Shown: positions 35,901 through 43,522 of the stretch, in pieces | Numbering within the stretch: position 1 is the stretch's first letter | Layout: every line of letters starts with the position of its first letter | NCBI GenBank assembly: GCA_964035015.1 | Contig: OZ036012.1 | Coordinates: forward strand, 257,001 to 321,000 | Direction of reading: 5' to 3' | Source of the DNA: Corallium rubrum | Lineage: Eukaryota; Cnidaria; Anthozoa; Scleralcyonacea; Coralliidae | DNA: 64,000 bases | Made by a program: the position numbers and the translations under genes | Notes under the pieces: generated by a model | What the model was told of the DNA's origin: nothing | Database searches by the model: none | Seen by the model: only the letters and a program-made list of their open reading frames with translations

Positions 35901-36641
35901 TTAAGCAACAAATGAACGCAGAAAGGTCAAAAGTAAGCATATGTTCCAACTTTCCCTTCAAATTTCACCTTTAAAACGACCAATTTGAATGTTTTATAAT
36001 TAGCAGTGTTATAAACGCTGTTGTATACAAATTATATATAGTAAGCTTGGGGTGTGGTGCCCTTTATCTATACTTACCCCATCATAAAAAAGAGCACGGT
36101 TCTTGCCACAGCGACCCTTAAATGAAAAATATGTACCTTAGATATTTAGGACAATTTTTTGTATCCAAACTTTAAAAATTAAAAAAATGTGGAAATAAAC
36201 GATTTGTGTTGAACTAGTGAACCACCTAATCGAGCACTTTCGCTAACCTTAATTGGTGTAGTACTGCCACCAACTAACTTGTACCATACCAACTTTCCAT
36301 TATTCTTTACAACTTGATACTCCATACATTTGTTCCAAGCTTTCTTAGGAAGGGTCGACCTCATCCAAAACCAAGTAAATACACTTGTTGTGATAGTTCC
36401 TCCATTTTGAGCTTTGCATTCGTCGGAGCAGTAATTTTGAGTACCGCCTACAGGTCCATAACAACCACAACACTAAAAGACATTGAAATATCGATATAGC
36501 CATTACATCACCATTCGCCAATTTTAGTAGTATATTATGTAAGAGAATTATAGTTTATGACAGCTCACGTGTCCGTTATCGCATCCAACTGAGGCTGTTG
36601 CATCATGTTCAATCCCAGAAATTTGTCCTTTAACGCTGAAA
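10364..36641 (-). CDS. Secreted-type multidomain protein ending in a TLDc domain (six exons seen; 5' end not found)
   Basis: Exons: 36641-36569, 36472-36248, 34453-34319, 26036-25955, 25551-25330, 10686-10364. Phases match at every junction and 352 residues are visible. In order: GCDNGH then a Cys-rich module ([34 protein letters not shown]), a segment [20 protein letters not shown] followed by [20 protein letters not shown] that resembles the collagen XV/XVIII trimerisation motif, a short coiled coil ([19 protein letters not shown]), then a full TLDc domain from [19 protein letters not shown] to [10 protein letters not shown]. TLDc proteins such as OXR1, NCOA7 and TBC1D24 are mainly intracellular and bind V-ATPase; here the Cys-rich N-terminal half suggests secretion, but no signal-peptide exon was found between 36642 and 38700. 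The function is unknown. The introns of 8.3 kb and 14.6 kb are full of repeats. Confidence 0.82.
10687..11320. other. Start of the 14.6-kb intron, no feature seen
   Basis: AT-rich intron sequence between the last TLDc exon and the first long repeat copy. Confidence 0.6.
11321..14894 (+). repeat. 3.6-kb direct repeat, copy A
   Basis: Matches 19640-23240 nearly base for base in long blocks, with scattered substitutions and short indels. It starts TTAAGTAG and ends ...CCTCCAAATTTTAA. No frame in it looks coding in both copies. It contains nested MITEs (11331-11626, 11715-11893). Confidence 0.9.
11715..11893. mobile_element. MITE nested in repeat copy A
   Basis: Inverted ends AAGTGGAAACACCGCCCGTC and GACGGGCGGTGTTTCCACTT. 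The counterpart in copy B (20045-20231) has a damaged right end. Confidence 0.75.
14895..17725. other. Intron sequence with interspersed-repeat pieces
   Basis: A repeat with telomere-like CCCTAA words lies at 15820-16000 (related to 27480-27700). At 16150-16260 and 17420-17462 are SINE-like tails with AGTAGCCCGA...GTCTTGTT. No exon seen. Confidence 0.5.
15820..16000 (+). repeat. Interspersed repeat with telomere-like words, copy 1
   Basis: Words such as ACCCTAAACCTA and TAACCCTAAATC lead into CAACACCCCTACTG and TTTAACATCCCACATGTGGG. The same order recurs at 27480-27705. Confidence 0.65.
17726..18110. mobile_element. MITE with TTA target duplication (Harbinger-like), 385 bp
   Basis: Ends GGCCTGGTTCATAAGTGGCA and rc GGCCTGGTTCTTACGTCGCA, followed by ATTTAATTCAGACGAATTTA in both arms. 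TTA flanks at 17723-17725 and 18111-18113. Diverged relatives of its interior occur at 45600-45760, 47560-47700 and 50690-50830. Confidence 0.85.
18280..18850. mobile_element. MITE with ACCGGGCTAGCCCGGT subterminal repeats
   Basis: Inverted ends GGGGGCGATTACATGGACCG and CGGTCCATGTAATCGCCCCC. Several copies of GGGCTAGCCCGG lie inside each end. Flanks TTG and TTA could be a diverged 3-bp target duplication. Confidence 0.8.
18851..19639. other. Intron sequence, no feature seen
   Basis: Nothing recognisable between the MITE at 18.3-18.9 kb and repeat copy B. Confidence 0.5.
19640..23240 (+). repeat. 3.6-kb direct repeat, copy B
   Basis: Second copy of 11321-14894, with an extra 64-bp Penelope-like tail at 21763-21826. 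Both copies start and end at TTAA, which could be a piggyBac-type target site, but no inverted ends were seen. Confidence 0.9.
21763..21826 (+). mobile_element. 64-bp insertion of a Penelope-like 3' tail
   Basis: Absent from the paralogous copy near 13470. It matches the tail at 46284-46345 and is flanked by a perfect 14-bp duplication, ATTCAGTTTAGACA, at 21749-21762 and 21827-21840. This is an extremely 5'-truncated retrotransposition. Confidence 0.75.
23241..24189. other. Intron sequence, no feature supported
   Basis: The start GGTCGCGTTCACACATTAGG looks like a transposon end, but no mirrored end was found. Confidence 0.4.
24190..24495. mobile_element. Inverted-repeat element
   Basis: ACCGCTGCCAAACGTTTG near 24201 faces CAAAAAACGTTTGGCAGCGG near 24460-24482. 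Confidence 0.55.
24505..24985. mobile_element. Foldback element, arms over 200 bases
   Basis: CAGCTGCCACGTGAATACGC (24651) is mirrored by GCGTATTCACGTGGCAGCTG (24818), and the outer parts (AGCCCAACTCTGACGCC and GGCGTCAGAGTTGGGCT) also match. Centre near 24745. Confidence 0.8.
25330..25551 (-). CDS. TLDc gene, N-terminal half of TLDc domain
   Basis: Acceptor GCTTTTTAG, donor ACAG/GTATGT, 222 bases, phase 1 both ends. It encodes [74 protein letters not shown]. The motifs [18 protein letters not shown]-x-KG-x-TVTIV and YIFGGY are the TLDc signature. A competing frame with an ATG runs through the same exon but has no domain. Confidence 0.9.
25955..26036 (-). CDS. TLDc gene, coiled-coil exon
   Basis: Acceptor ATGTTTTCAAAG, donor TCAG/GTTTGT, 82 bases, phase 0 in and 1 out. 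It encodes [20 protein letters not shown] then TLINVTS, with heptad spacing of I, L, L, L, V, L. Two N-glycosylation sequons (NQT, NVT) fit a secreted protein. Confidence 0.75.
26441..26585. repeat. (TA)n microsatellite
   Basis: About 145 bases of TA, with a few TACA interruptions. Makes spurious Tyr-Ile open frames on both strands. Confidence 0.98.
27115..27377. repeat. (TTCG)n tetranucleotide microsatellite
   Basis: About 65 near-perfect units with a single G-to-A change at 27339. Makes false Ser-Phe-Val-Arg and Asn-Glu-Arg-Thr frames. Confidence 0.98.
27480..27705 (+). repeat. Interspersed repeat with telomere-like words, copy 2
   Basis: Contains AACCCTAACCCTAACC and the same CAACACCCCTACTG ... 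TTTAACATCCCGCATGTGGG order as 15820-16000, so it is a dispersed family and not telomeric healing. Confidence 0.7.
27781..28155. mobile_element. hAT-type MITE with perfect 8-bp target duplication
   Basis: Ends CAGTGGCGTAGCCA and TGGCTACGCCACTG; GTAGGAGG repeated exactly at 27773-27780 and 28156-28163. Both the CAGTGGCGTAGC terminus and the 8-bp duplication are hAT hallmarks. No transposase. Confidence 0.92.
28357..28710 (+). repeat. Tandem duplication, period about 203 bp
   Basis: ACATGTTCGGTATTTCGCTT occurs at 28357 and 28560, and similarity runs to TTTCTCGAGAAAAC.TTCGG in both. Confidence 0.85.
28895..29092 (+). repeat. tRNA-headed SINE
   Basis: GGCCTCCGTGGCTCAGTGGT gives a perfect A-box region. 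The B-box half is replaced here, but the copies at 37.5-38.0 kb show the full GGGTTCAATTCC. Confidence 0.8.
29340..29760 (+). repeat. Tandem duplication, period about 230 bp
   Basis: ACGGCGTGTGCGATTGTAAG occurs near 29413 and 29644, each followed by the same track through TAACTATGTCTGTGAACA. Confidence 0.8.
30199..30425 (+). repeat. Tandem duplication, period about 120 bp
   Basis: AACTCTTTCCTGT, CCAGACGATTTTA, CTCTGGGG and AGCCCTCG appear in the same order twice. Confidence 0.75.
30629..31733. mobile_element. Palindromic element with arms of about 180 bases
   Basis: GAAGTATTCATCAAGGCCAT (30735) is mirrored by CATGGCCTCGATGAATACTT (31591). The inner ends GGCGTTGTTA and TAACAACGCC also match. 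The open frames inside (30442-30911, 31067-31297) have no domain. Confidence 0.75.
31734..32084. other. Intron sequence, no feature seen
   Basis: Lies between a palindromic element and the Penelope-like element. Confidence 0.5.
32085..32840 (-). mobile_element. 5'-truncated Penelope-like retroelement
   Basis: Contains the GIY-YIG end and, past its stop, the 3' untranslated part with the sequence CTGACGAAGGACC...CGAAACGTTAG...GGCAGTATAAAG, which recurs at 46148-46345. The right edge meets a TA tract at 32846. Confidence 0.7.
32448..32828 (-). pseudogene. Penelope-like element: decayed GIY-YIG endonuclease end
   Basis: The open frame reads [80 protein letters not shown], which is the C-terminal GIY-YIG endonuclease of Penelope-like retroelements (LYIGETGRR, HFNS-x-H, PHGLNE). 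The reverse transcriptase is absent, so the copy is 5'-truncated. The invariant Gly of YIG is Val here, so the nuclease is probably dead. Confidence 0.85.
32846..32895. repeat. (TA)n microsatellite
   Basis: Fifty bases of TA beside the Penelope-like element. Confidence 0.95.
32954..33532. mobile_element. Inverted-repeat element
   Basis: TAGCCTAGTTTCTAGGC at 32957 faces GCATAGAAACTAGGCTA near 33515. Further in, GAAGGCCTAGCAACATTCG faces CGAATATTGCTAGGCCTTC. Confidence 0.75.
33599..33954. mobile_element. MITE with TAA target duplication (Harbinger-like), 356 bp
   Basis: Ends GTTTCCATATAATCGCCGGC and rc GTTTCCATTTTATCGCCGGC, flanked by TAA at 33596-33598 and 33955-33957. Contains several GATCGC words. 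Confidence 0.85.
33976..34175. repeat. Degenerate CCAAAGAC low-complexity tract
   Basis: Purine-rich run of words such as ACCAAAG, GCCAAAG and ACCAAAA without a fixed period. Confidence 0.6.
34319..34453 (-). CDS. TLDc gene, trimerisation-motif-like exon
   Basis: Acceptor CCTGCTCAG, donor AAG/GTATAT, 45 codons, phase 0 both sides. The key part reads [20 protein letters not shown] then [12 protein letters not shown]. The pattern (G-x-LAY-x-x-D-x-x-x-LY-x-R-x-x-x-x-W) is like the non-collagenous trimerisation domain of collagens XV and XVIII. It is followed by a coiled-coil exon, which would fit an oligomer (inference). Confidence 0.82.
34454..34966. other. Intron sequence, no feature seen
   Basis: AT-rich, between the trimerisation-motif exon and the 20-bp minisatellite. 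Confidence 0.5.
34967..35109. repeat. 20-bp minisatellite, seven copies
   Basis: Unit GCAACATTGCAATATCGATA with ATCGAT/ATTGAT as the main variable word. No spacers, so not a CRISPR-like array. Lies in an intron of the TLDc gene. Confidence 0.95.
35110..36247. other. Intron sequence with a small tRNA-like scrap
   Basis: GAGTTCAAATCCCGCT at 35382 resembles a tRNA B-box, with no matching A-box. Otherwise nothing recognisable. Confidence 0.45.
36248..36472 (-). CDS. TLDc gene, Cys-rich exon
   Basis: Acceptor GTCTTTTAG, donor AAG/GTTAGC, 75 codons, phase 0 both sides. It encodes [75 protein letters not shown]. Six cysteines (CC-C-C-C...C) mark a disulfide-rich extracellular module that I do not recognise by name. 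Confidence 0.78.
36569..36641 (-). CDS. TLDc gene, first visible exon
   Basis: Reads [20 protein letters not shown] then DNGH, ending at a good donor (CAC/GTGAGC), phase 0. Two acceptors six bases apart (AACAG and TTCAG) both fit the frame, so the start is 36641 or 36635. It needs an upstream exon ending in phase 2, which I could not find. Confidence 0.65.
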
Positions 36642-37212
36642 CTGTTAAAAAATTAATTGTGTAATTACGGCAACATGACATGCAGACGTATTGACAATTT
36701 ACGTTACAGTTAAAATGCATGCATGCAGCGTTAATGAACACTATATGCAGACGTTTTGCAGATGTTCGTCAAGCTCAAATACTTAAAAAATGTTTCTAAG
36801 CCCCAGGCAAGGATTGAACCTAAAACTACTTTCTAGCATAGTCAATCGAGATATGGTCTGGAAACTCAGCTAAAGTCTTTGGTCTATCTTTTTGTTCGCC
36901 TTTATGCATTTTTGTGCACGGTGCACGGTCACTGAACACATTGTATTTTAGTATAATGAACGAATTGTCCAATAACAACGTTTCAGTTCAATCACTCAAC
37001 CGTGCTACTTAAATATTAATAAACCTAAAACAAAGGATGTGCACGGTGTAAGGTACGGTTCAACATAAAATCCCAGCTCATTATAGGCGTTTTGAAGTTT
37101 GCCGAGTTTCCAGACCATATCTCGATTGACTATGTTTCTAGTGAGCTGTTAGATATTTTAGCAAGGGAGCATGGGTGGCGTGTGCTATTAAGGCGCTGCC
37201 TCTCACCAATAA
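36642..37212. other. Upstream of first visible TLDc-gene exon; one inverted repeat
   Basis: CATAGTCAATCGAGATATGG near 36838 faces CCATATCTCGATTGACTATG near 37114, marking a small palindromic element of about 330 bp (36800-37145). No signal-peptide exon could be found here. Confidence 0.5.
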
Positions 37213-37476
37213 TTAAGCCAGGTTAGACGGGGTTAGTACTTGGATGGGTGACCGTCTGGGAATAGCCCTGTTCTCGAGCTTGGACCATGTGATTAGTGTT
37301 TAGTTGATCTCTCTTGTGCTCCGAGGGTTTTTCGCCGGGTTCTCCGGTTTTACTCCCTCCGCAAAATCAACACAATCTGGGATAGGAGTGGCGCCCGTGC
37401 ACCCCTACCTTAGGGTAGTGGCTAATGAAAGAGGAGCTTTACGGCTACTCCAACTGCGGTCGACCAATAGATAGAT
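37213..37476 (+). repeat. 5S rRNA-headed SINE with a different tail
   Basis: The same 5S head and body as at 5508 (TTAGTACTTGGATGGGTGAC, GAGGGTTTTTCGCCGGGT), but after CAAAATCAACAC the 3' part is unrelated and ends in AGATAGATA. Confidence 0.85.
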
Positions 37477-38127
37477 AAGTGATATTGGGCATTTAACTCG
37501 ATTACATGGCATGTTCGAAGGATTTGGGGTGAAGGAAAATTCGAGTATAGAATATGCACATTTTAAGACCAAACCGGGACCAGTTGGGAAAAATGCAACT
37601 ACACGGGCCTTCCGGCAGGAATTGAACCCACGACCTTGCGATTCTAGTGCAATGCTCTGACCACTGAGCCACGGAGGCCGTTGCCGAGAGCTTGATCGTG
37701 AGTTCTGTATATATAATAAGGTGGTAATGCCAGGAGAGAATTGGGTATATTATAAGTGATATTGGGCATTTCACTCGATTACATAGCATGTTCTAAGGAT
37801 TTTGGGTGAAGGAAAATTCGAGTGTAGAATATATACATTTTAAGACCAAACCGGGACCAGTTGCGAAAAATGCAACTACACGGGCCTTCCGGCAGGAATT
37901 GAACCCACGACATTGTGATTCTAGTGCAATGCTCTGACCACTGAGCCACGGAGGGCGTTGCCGAGAGCTTGATCGCGAGTTCTGTATATATAATATGGTG
38001 GTAATGCCAGGAGAGAATTGGGTATATTATAAGTGATATTGGGCATTTCACTCGATTACATAGCATGTTCTAAGGATTTTGGGTGAAGGAAAATTCGAGG
38101 GTAGAATATATACATTTTAAGACCAAA
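37477..38127 (-). repeat. Tandem dimer of a tRNA-headed SINE, period exactly 277 bp
   Basis: AAGTGATATTGGGC occurs at 37477, 37754 and 38031. Two full units are followed by a partial third, which then meets an inverted copy (38131-38190). On the minus strand each unit shows a tRNA head GGCCTCCGTGGCTCAGTGGT and B-box GGGTTCAATTCC. The 95-residue frames in each unit (SVAQWSEHC...SWVQFLPEGP) are translated tRNA, a known annotation artefact. Confidence 0.9.
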
Positions 38128-38190
38128 AATGTGTCTTAAAATGTATATATTCTACCCTCGAATTTTCCTTCTCCCGAAATCCTTAGAACA

Positions 38191-38725
38191 ATAGATAGAT
38201 AGATAGATTTAATCATTGAGTTTCTGTGGCTACGTCAACTAAACGTCTGTTACATTACTAGTAAACTCGCACATGTATATACAGCACCGCAGATATACAC
38301 GTAAAATCTGCATGCTTCTAAACTGCATTTTATATGCAAACGCTTTCGCTTAAGTTGTGTTACATATGACCATAAATTTGCATCTGGCGTCATAACTAAC
38401 TAGGGTACAGTATTTTAATGCATTACAAAACCACCTATACCTCCAAAAAATGTTCAGTGGTACGAGAAGTTTTCTTGTGCACAGTTTCAAGTGATTTTTT
38501 TTTTGAACGAATTTGGAGGTATAACTGATTTTGACATGTGGTGAAAATGTCATAGCCCTGTTATGACGTCAGACACCATTTCAATTACATATAGAAAATA
38601 ATTAAAATATTTTAGAAAAATAGCGTAGAAAAAAAAAATCTCTCAGTTAAAACTATATAATGCATACAGACTCCAAGATTAGGTTAACGTGCTATCTAAG
38701 AATGATATCTAATCAGTAAATTAAA
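38191..38725. other. Intergenic spacer between the two extracellular-type genes
   Basis: No exon found here. This is the 3' flank of the fibrinogen-like gene and the possible 5' region of the TLDc gene. Confidence 0.5.
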
Positions 38726-38833
38726 TTAAATATTCCACCTAAAAGCACCAGAGTAATCTTGTTGAGAGCAGGTATTATGATGAAAGGCATATCCACAACG
38801 GCATGGTTGTTGCAGGCAGGAATTCATTCTTTT
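38726..38833 (-). CDS. Exon 6 of fibrinogen-like gene: Cys-rich C-terminus and stop
   Basis: Acceptor CTTTTTACAG. It encodes KRMNSCLQQPCRCGYAFHHN, TCSQQDYSGAFRWNI and TAA. Four cysteines in 20 residues suggest two disulfides. The GAFRW ending with a nearby stop fits a complete C-terminus. No clear AATAAA was seen directly after the stop. Confidence 0.85.
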   Translation of the reverse strand, partial: KRMNSCLQQPCRCGYAFHHNTCSQQDYSGAFRWNI

Positions 38834-41536
38834 CTGTAAAAAGATCAGGCATAATAAGAAAGCAAATACCTTTAAGAAAAGCAAACATAAGAACTAGAAA
38901 CTTACTAGATTTTAGCGTTTGTTAACCCGCTCGTTATACATGCAGAAATTGGGAACCCGGTTTTAAAATCACTCTCAAAAGCACATATCACTAATAATAC
39001 AACACGCACCCATCCATTTCCACTGCTTGGATGATGGCCGAATCCAAATTTTGAACATTGAAAATTTGTAGTGACAATACTTTCTGTCTGCAAATCTTTA
39101 ACAAATGCAATGTTTCCAATCCCTGCTGAACGTCGGTCACATCCTCCTTGGCCCATTACCAAAAGATTTTTTAAAGGACGTTTTGCTTTTAGACTAAAAG
39201 ACCTTAAAGTAAGGAAAAAAGTATCGTTGTTGCGATTGCTGTTGTTTGTGTATTTTGAATAAAATGATTAAAAGCAGCCTGTGTCCATTCCACTGTTTCT
39301 AGTGACAACAGTGGAGTATATAAATGTTGAAAATAAGGACGTCAGGAAAAAAATATTAAACAAAGTAACAATAACATAGGTTATAAATAACTTAATAGTT
39401 TTAAAATATTAGTCACAAACCAATGAGCTTTTGTGTCTGAAAAGCTTTCTTTTGTTGCCATCTGTACCCTGAAGTCCAAAATTGGTGCATCACCAAAAGC
39501 ACTTGTCCAATGTGGAAAACCAAAAGGTCTAACTGTTTTATTGTTTGAAGGAACTGACCACATGGATGCGTTTCGTTTCCGTCCAATAAGCATGTATCCT
39601 CCTCCATCGGTAGTCATGTCACACCATACCTTTAATTAAAGTGTATGTTTAAACAAAATGCTCTTTATAATTTAAAAACAAAATAAAAAAACCCTGCTTT
39701 TGTGGAGTTCTTCTAATGTAAACAAAAATTGGAAATATACAAATTAGATTGCATGGGGGTATTTTATGATTTTGTAGTTTTATAGGGTATAAAGACAAGA
39801 AAAACCAAAATGTTCAATTAATAACGTTCTGGTTAATAAACATACTTACTAAGATAATCCAAGTAACTAGAACATTTTTCTTTTTTTCTAACAATATTAC
39901 TAACTTCAGAAAAACACAATCGTATCATCCGCAATTTTGTTTCAATAATTTTCCTAATTATTCAGAAGTTAGTGAACTGCCTATTTATCTTTCAAATTAT
40001 GTAAAAAGGAAGCCCAAATCCTAAGCCTGTTGGTTTCTATTTTTTGGGGGGCAAACTTGTCAGTTGTATGTGTTCAGTTCTTCTCTACAAAGTGTATATT
40101 TAAAGCTAGCAAATAAAATTTTATTTGATTACGTTACAAGCTGGGCAAATAATATCGAATTATACTTTGATGATAGACGAGTCCTCCCCATGTTTTTGGA
40201 AGTTTTATAGTGCAATAATGTGAATGACATTCACTAGAAGCGAACTTCACACATGCATACATATCAGCATAAATAACTAAGTGACGACTTTGCTTTACCC
40301 AGCTTGTGACGTCAGATGCATATCAAACAATTGCTAATATTAGCAAAATTAGTGTTGATAAAAATCGTTCATATTATACTTGGATTACTTAGTAAGCAAG
40401 TCTTTAAGTAAAACGACAGAAATTAAGAAATTTGATTTTTCTTGCTTAATTTATAAGTAAGAACTGTTTTGGGATGCGAGCTAAACACAAATATAATTAT
40501 TTTTATATTTTTGTTTATCAATATATTGGATAAAATACAGAGACAATATTTTATATAGAAAAAAAAAAATAATGCTTAGTTGCAGTTATGGTTGTATGTC
40601 GCCAAACCTATAGCTACGACAAACCTAGTTGTCGGAACATTGATTTTAGAAACGAAATATGAATATTTAATTTTGACATCTTTGAATCTGATATAAATTG
40701 TATTTTTATTTAGGTTTAAGGGAAAAAATCGAACCTTTCTTGGTTTGTTGGAAATCCCAAAGTTTATCCAGTAAAATCCATCTTTAGCATCATTGTTGTT
40801 GTTTAAAATATCAGAGCAGTCGTAAGCAGGATCGAAAAATTCTCCTCGTGATTGGGATCCTGTAATACACAATGACGTTCTGAGTTAGAACATAATAGAA
40901 TGCGAACAACGTATTTATTACGATCTGTCCATATTATTTATTTATATATATATATATATGTACTATTTACAGAATGAGTGACCGTTCTGTATCGGGGTAT
41001 ACAGACACGAGGCGAAGCCGAGTGCCTGTATCCCGATACAGAACGGACACGAATTCTGTAAATGACTTCTAAAACGCCTATTAAGGTAACTAAACAAAAA
41101 TAAATCATGTTAACAGCTGATAAACCTTCCAGGTAGGTTTAATAGGCTACGAATATTAAATTAGTGATACGAGCATGCGCTTTAATTTAATATTAGTCCC
41201 ACATTTTCTATTCTACGTGACGTGGCATAAATGGCCATACTGATCGTCATTTGTTATTCAACAAATGTTGTTGAGTAACAAATGTTTGCATCTTCATCTT
41301 GTATGAGGACGCTACCAGCGTACCTCACTCAAGATAGTTGAATGCAAGGTGTCTGTACACTTGCTACAGAACTGATATGATCAGTGTCTGTAAATGTGAT
41401 ACAGAACTGATGTTTTATTAAACAGTTCTGTATCACATTTACAGACACTGATATCAGTTCTGTACCGGGGTAAACAGACATTGATTAAACATTAATTTCT
41501 TTTGAATTTTCCTCATGAATTATTAATGAGTTTTAG

Positions 41537-41598
<62 letters not shown>

Positions 41599-42681
41599 TA
41601 ACAATTAGACAACGAGACCGAGTTTTCTATGAGCTGATAGTCAACGAAGCGAAGCCGAGTTGATTATCTGCTCGTGGAAAACGAGGGCGAATTGTCTAAT
41701 TGTTGTAGAATCAACCATAAACAACTTTTCTTTAACGTAAATAAGTCTTATCAAACATTGTGCCAAATTTTCCGATAGTTTTAACTTTTTGTTTGCAGAA
41801 GTCTCCCCATTCAAAATATAGAGTAGGCCTATTTCGAAGGCACATGACAAACAATCGCTCACAAAAAAGTTAAAAACGAGATTGTAATTACTTTGCTTCA
41901 AAGTTGGTGTAGATATACTCCATAGGCATAAGCGAATTCATTTGCTTATTCGAAATTGTCAAACTGAACGACTTTCGATTCCATTACTACTCGTATATAA
42001 ATTTTAGCGGACGCCATGTTTGGCATAGTTTCCAAGTTTCGCTTGCGGTGTGAATATATCGTGGCTTCTGATTATTGGTCAGAATAGGAATATTCCAATT
42101 ATAAGAAGGTTTGTCATTTGATAACGCTAGTAGTGGTCTATCCCCAATAGACCACTAGTAGCTCAGCCAACCAGAATGCCGAATTTGTAATAAACCACAA
42201 GTTGGTTGATTGGCTATTTAGCATTTATAGACCTGGAGCGAGGGGAATTCGATGAAATATTACCCCTCGAGGTAATATTTCATCGAATTCCCCGAGCAAA
42301 AGGTCTATAAATTATATATTATGCCGAAACATATTAATCTTTCCAAAAAAAGCTGAAATGATGTTAATAAAGTTCGTTTAGCTTAACTTTTGTCCGCTTT
42401 TCATTGTCTGTTTCCATTCTGTTGTCGTCTCAAGGCTACTGGATGCGTTGTTTGTTGCTTTCTTTGTATTCCCTGAATCCTTATTTTCTTGTAACCTAAC
42501 AATCTTCTTGTCAACATCTGAATGTTCAGGCGAAACGTTTTCTTGTCTCGCCAAACTCCGCCATTGTTGACAGCTTCTTTGAATCGTGCGTTCGTGGGGT
42601 AATTAGGGGGTAATTCGATGATTAATTGACTGGTTACAAGGTACAAATCAAGCTTTCTGACTGGACAATTTACAGTTGAGG

Positions 42682-42763
<82 letters not shown>

Positions 42764-43265
42764 TAGTCTGGTGTTAGACAGAGTACAGCAGTCCGGTGTT
42801 AGACAGAGTAAAATAGTCCGGTGTTAGACAAAGTAAAATAGTCTGGTGTTAGACAAAGTAAAATAGTCTAGTGTTAGACAGAGTAAAATAGTCTTGTGTT
42901 AGACACAGTAAAATAGTCTGCTGTTAGACACAGTAAAATAGTCTGGTGTTAGACAGAGTAAAATTTTTACTGTTTAATTTATCCTACCATCAACTGCTTT
43001 CCAGTTGTAAAAACCATTGTCGTTGGTACAAACTATAAGTTTCTCTTTAGATTGCCGGTCTTTGAACAATTTAGTCTTCCCATGGTTGGTTCTGTCACAA
43101 GATCCTGGATTGAAACTTTTATCACCTTCAATAATCTTTGAAAAGAAATAAGGTGAGGTGTTAAAGTACAGTAAAAGTAAATAATGTCAACATAATGTTT
43201 TTTAATTGTATTAACATTCATGTTAATACAATGGTAAAGAGCTACCGAATATGAAGGAGCTTTCT

Positions 43266-43325
<60 letters not shown>

Positions 43326-43460
43326 ATATAGTAATTGATGAAATTCATTCAGATTGTCCCAAGCTACACTGATGAGCTGTGGTACAGCGAAACACGTGTC
43401 TGTAGATTGAACTATATATATATATATATATTGGAAATGGTAATTGACAATGTGATTGCT

Positions 43461-43522
<62 letters not shown>

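Noticed and set aside
37502-38066. Two 95-residue frames with SVAQWSEHC...SWVQFLPEGP
   Set aside because: Translation of the tRNA-like head of a SINE, a well-known false protein.
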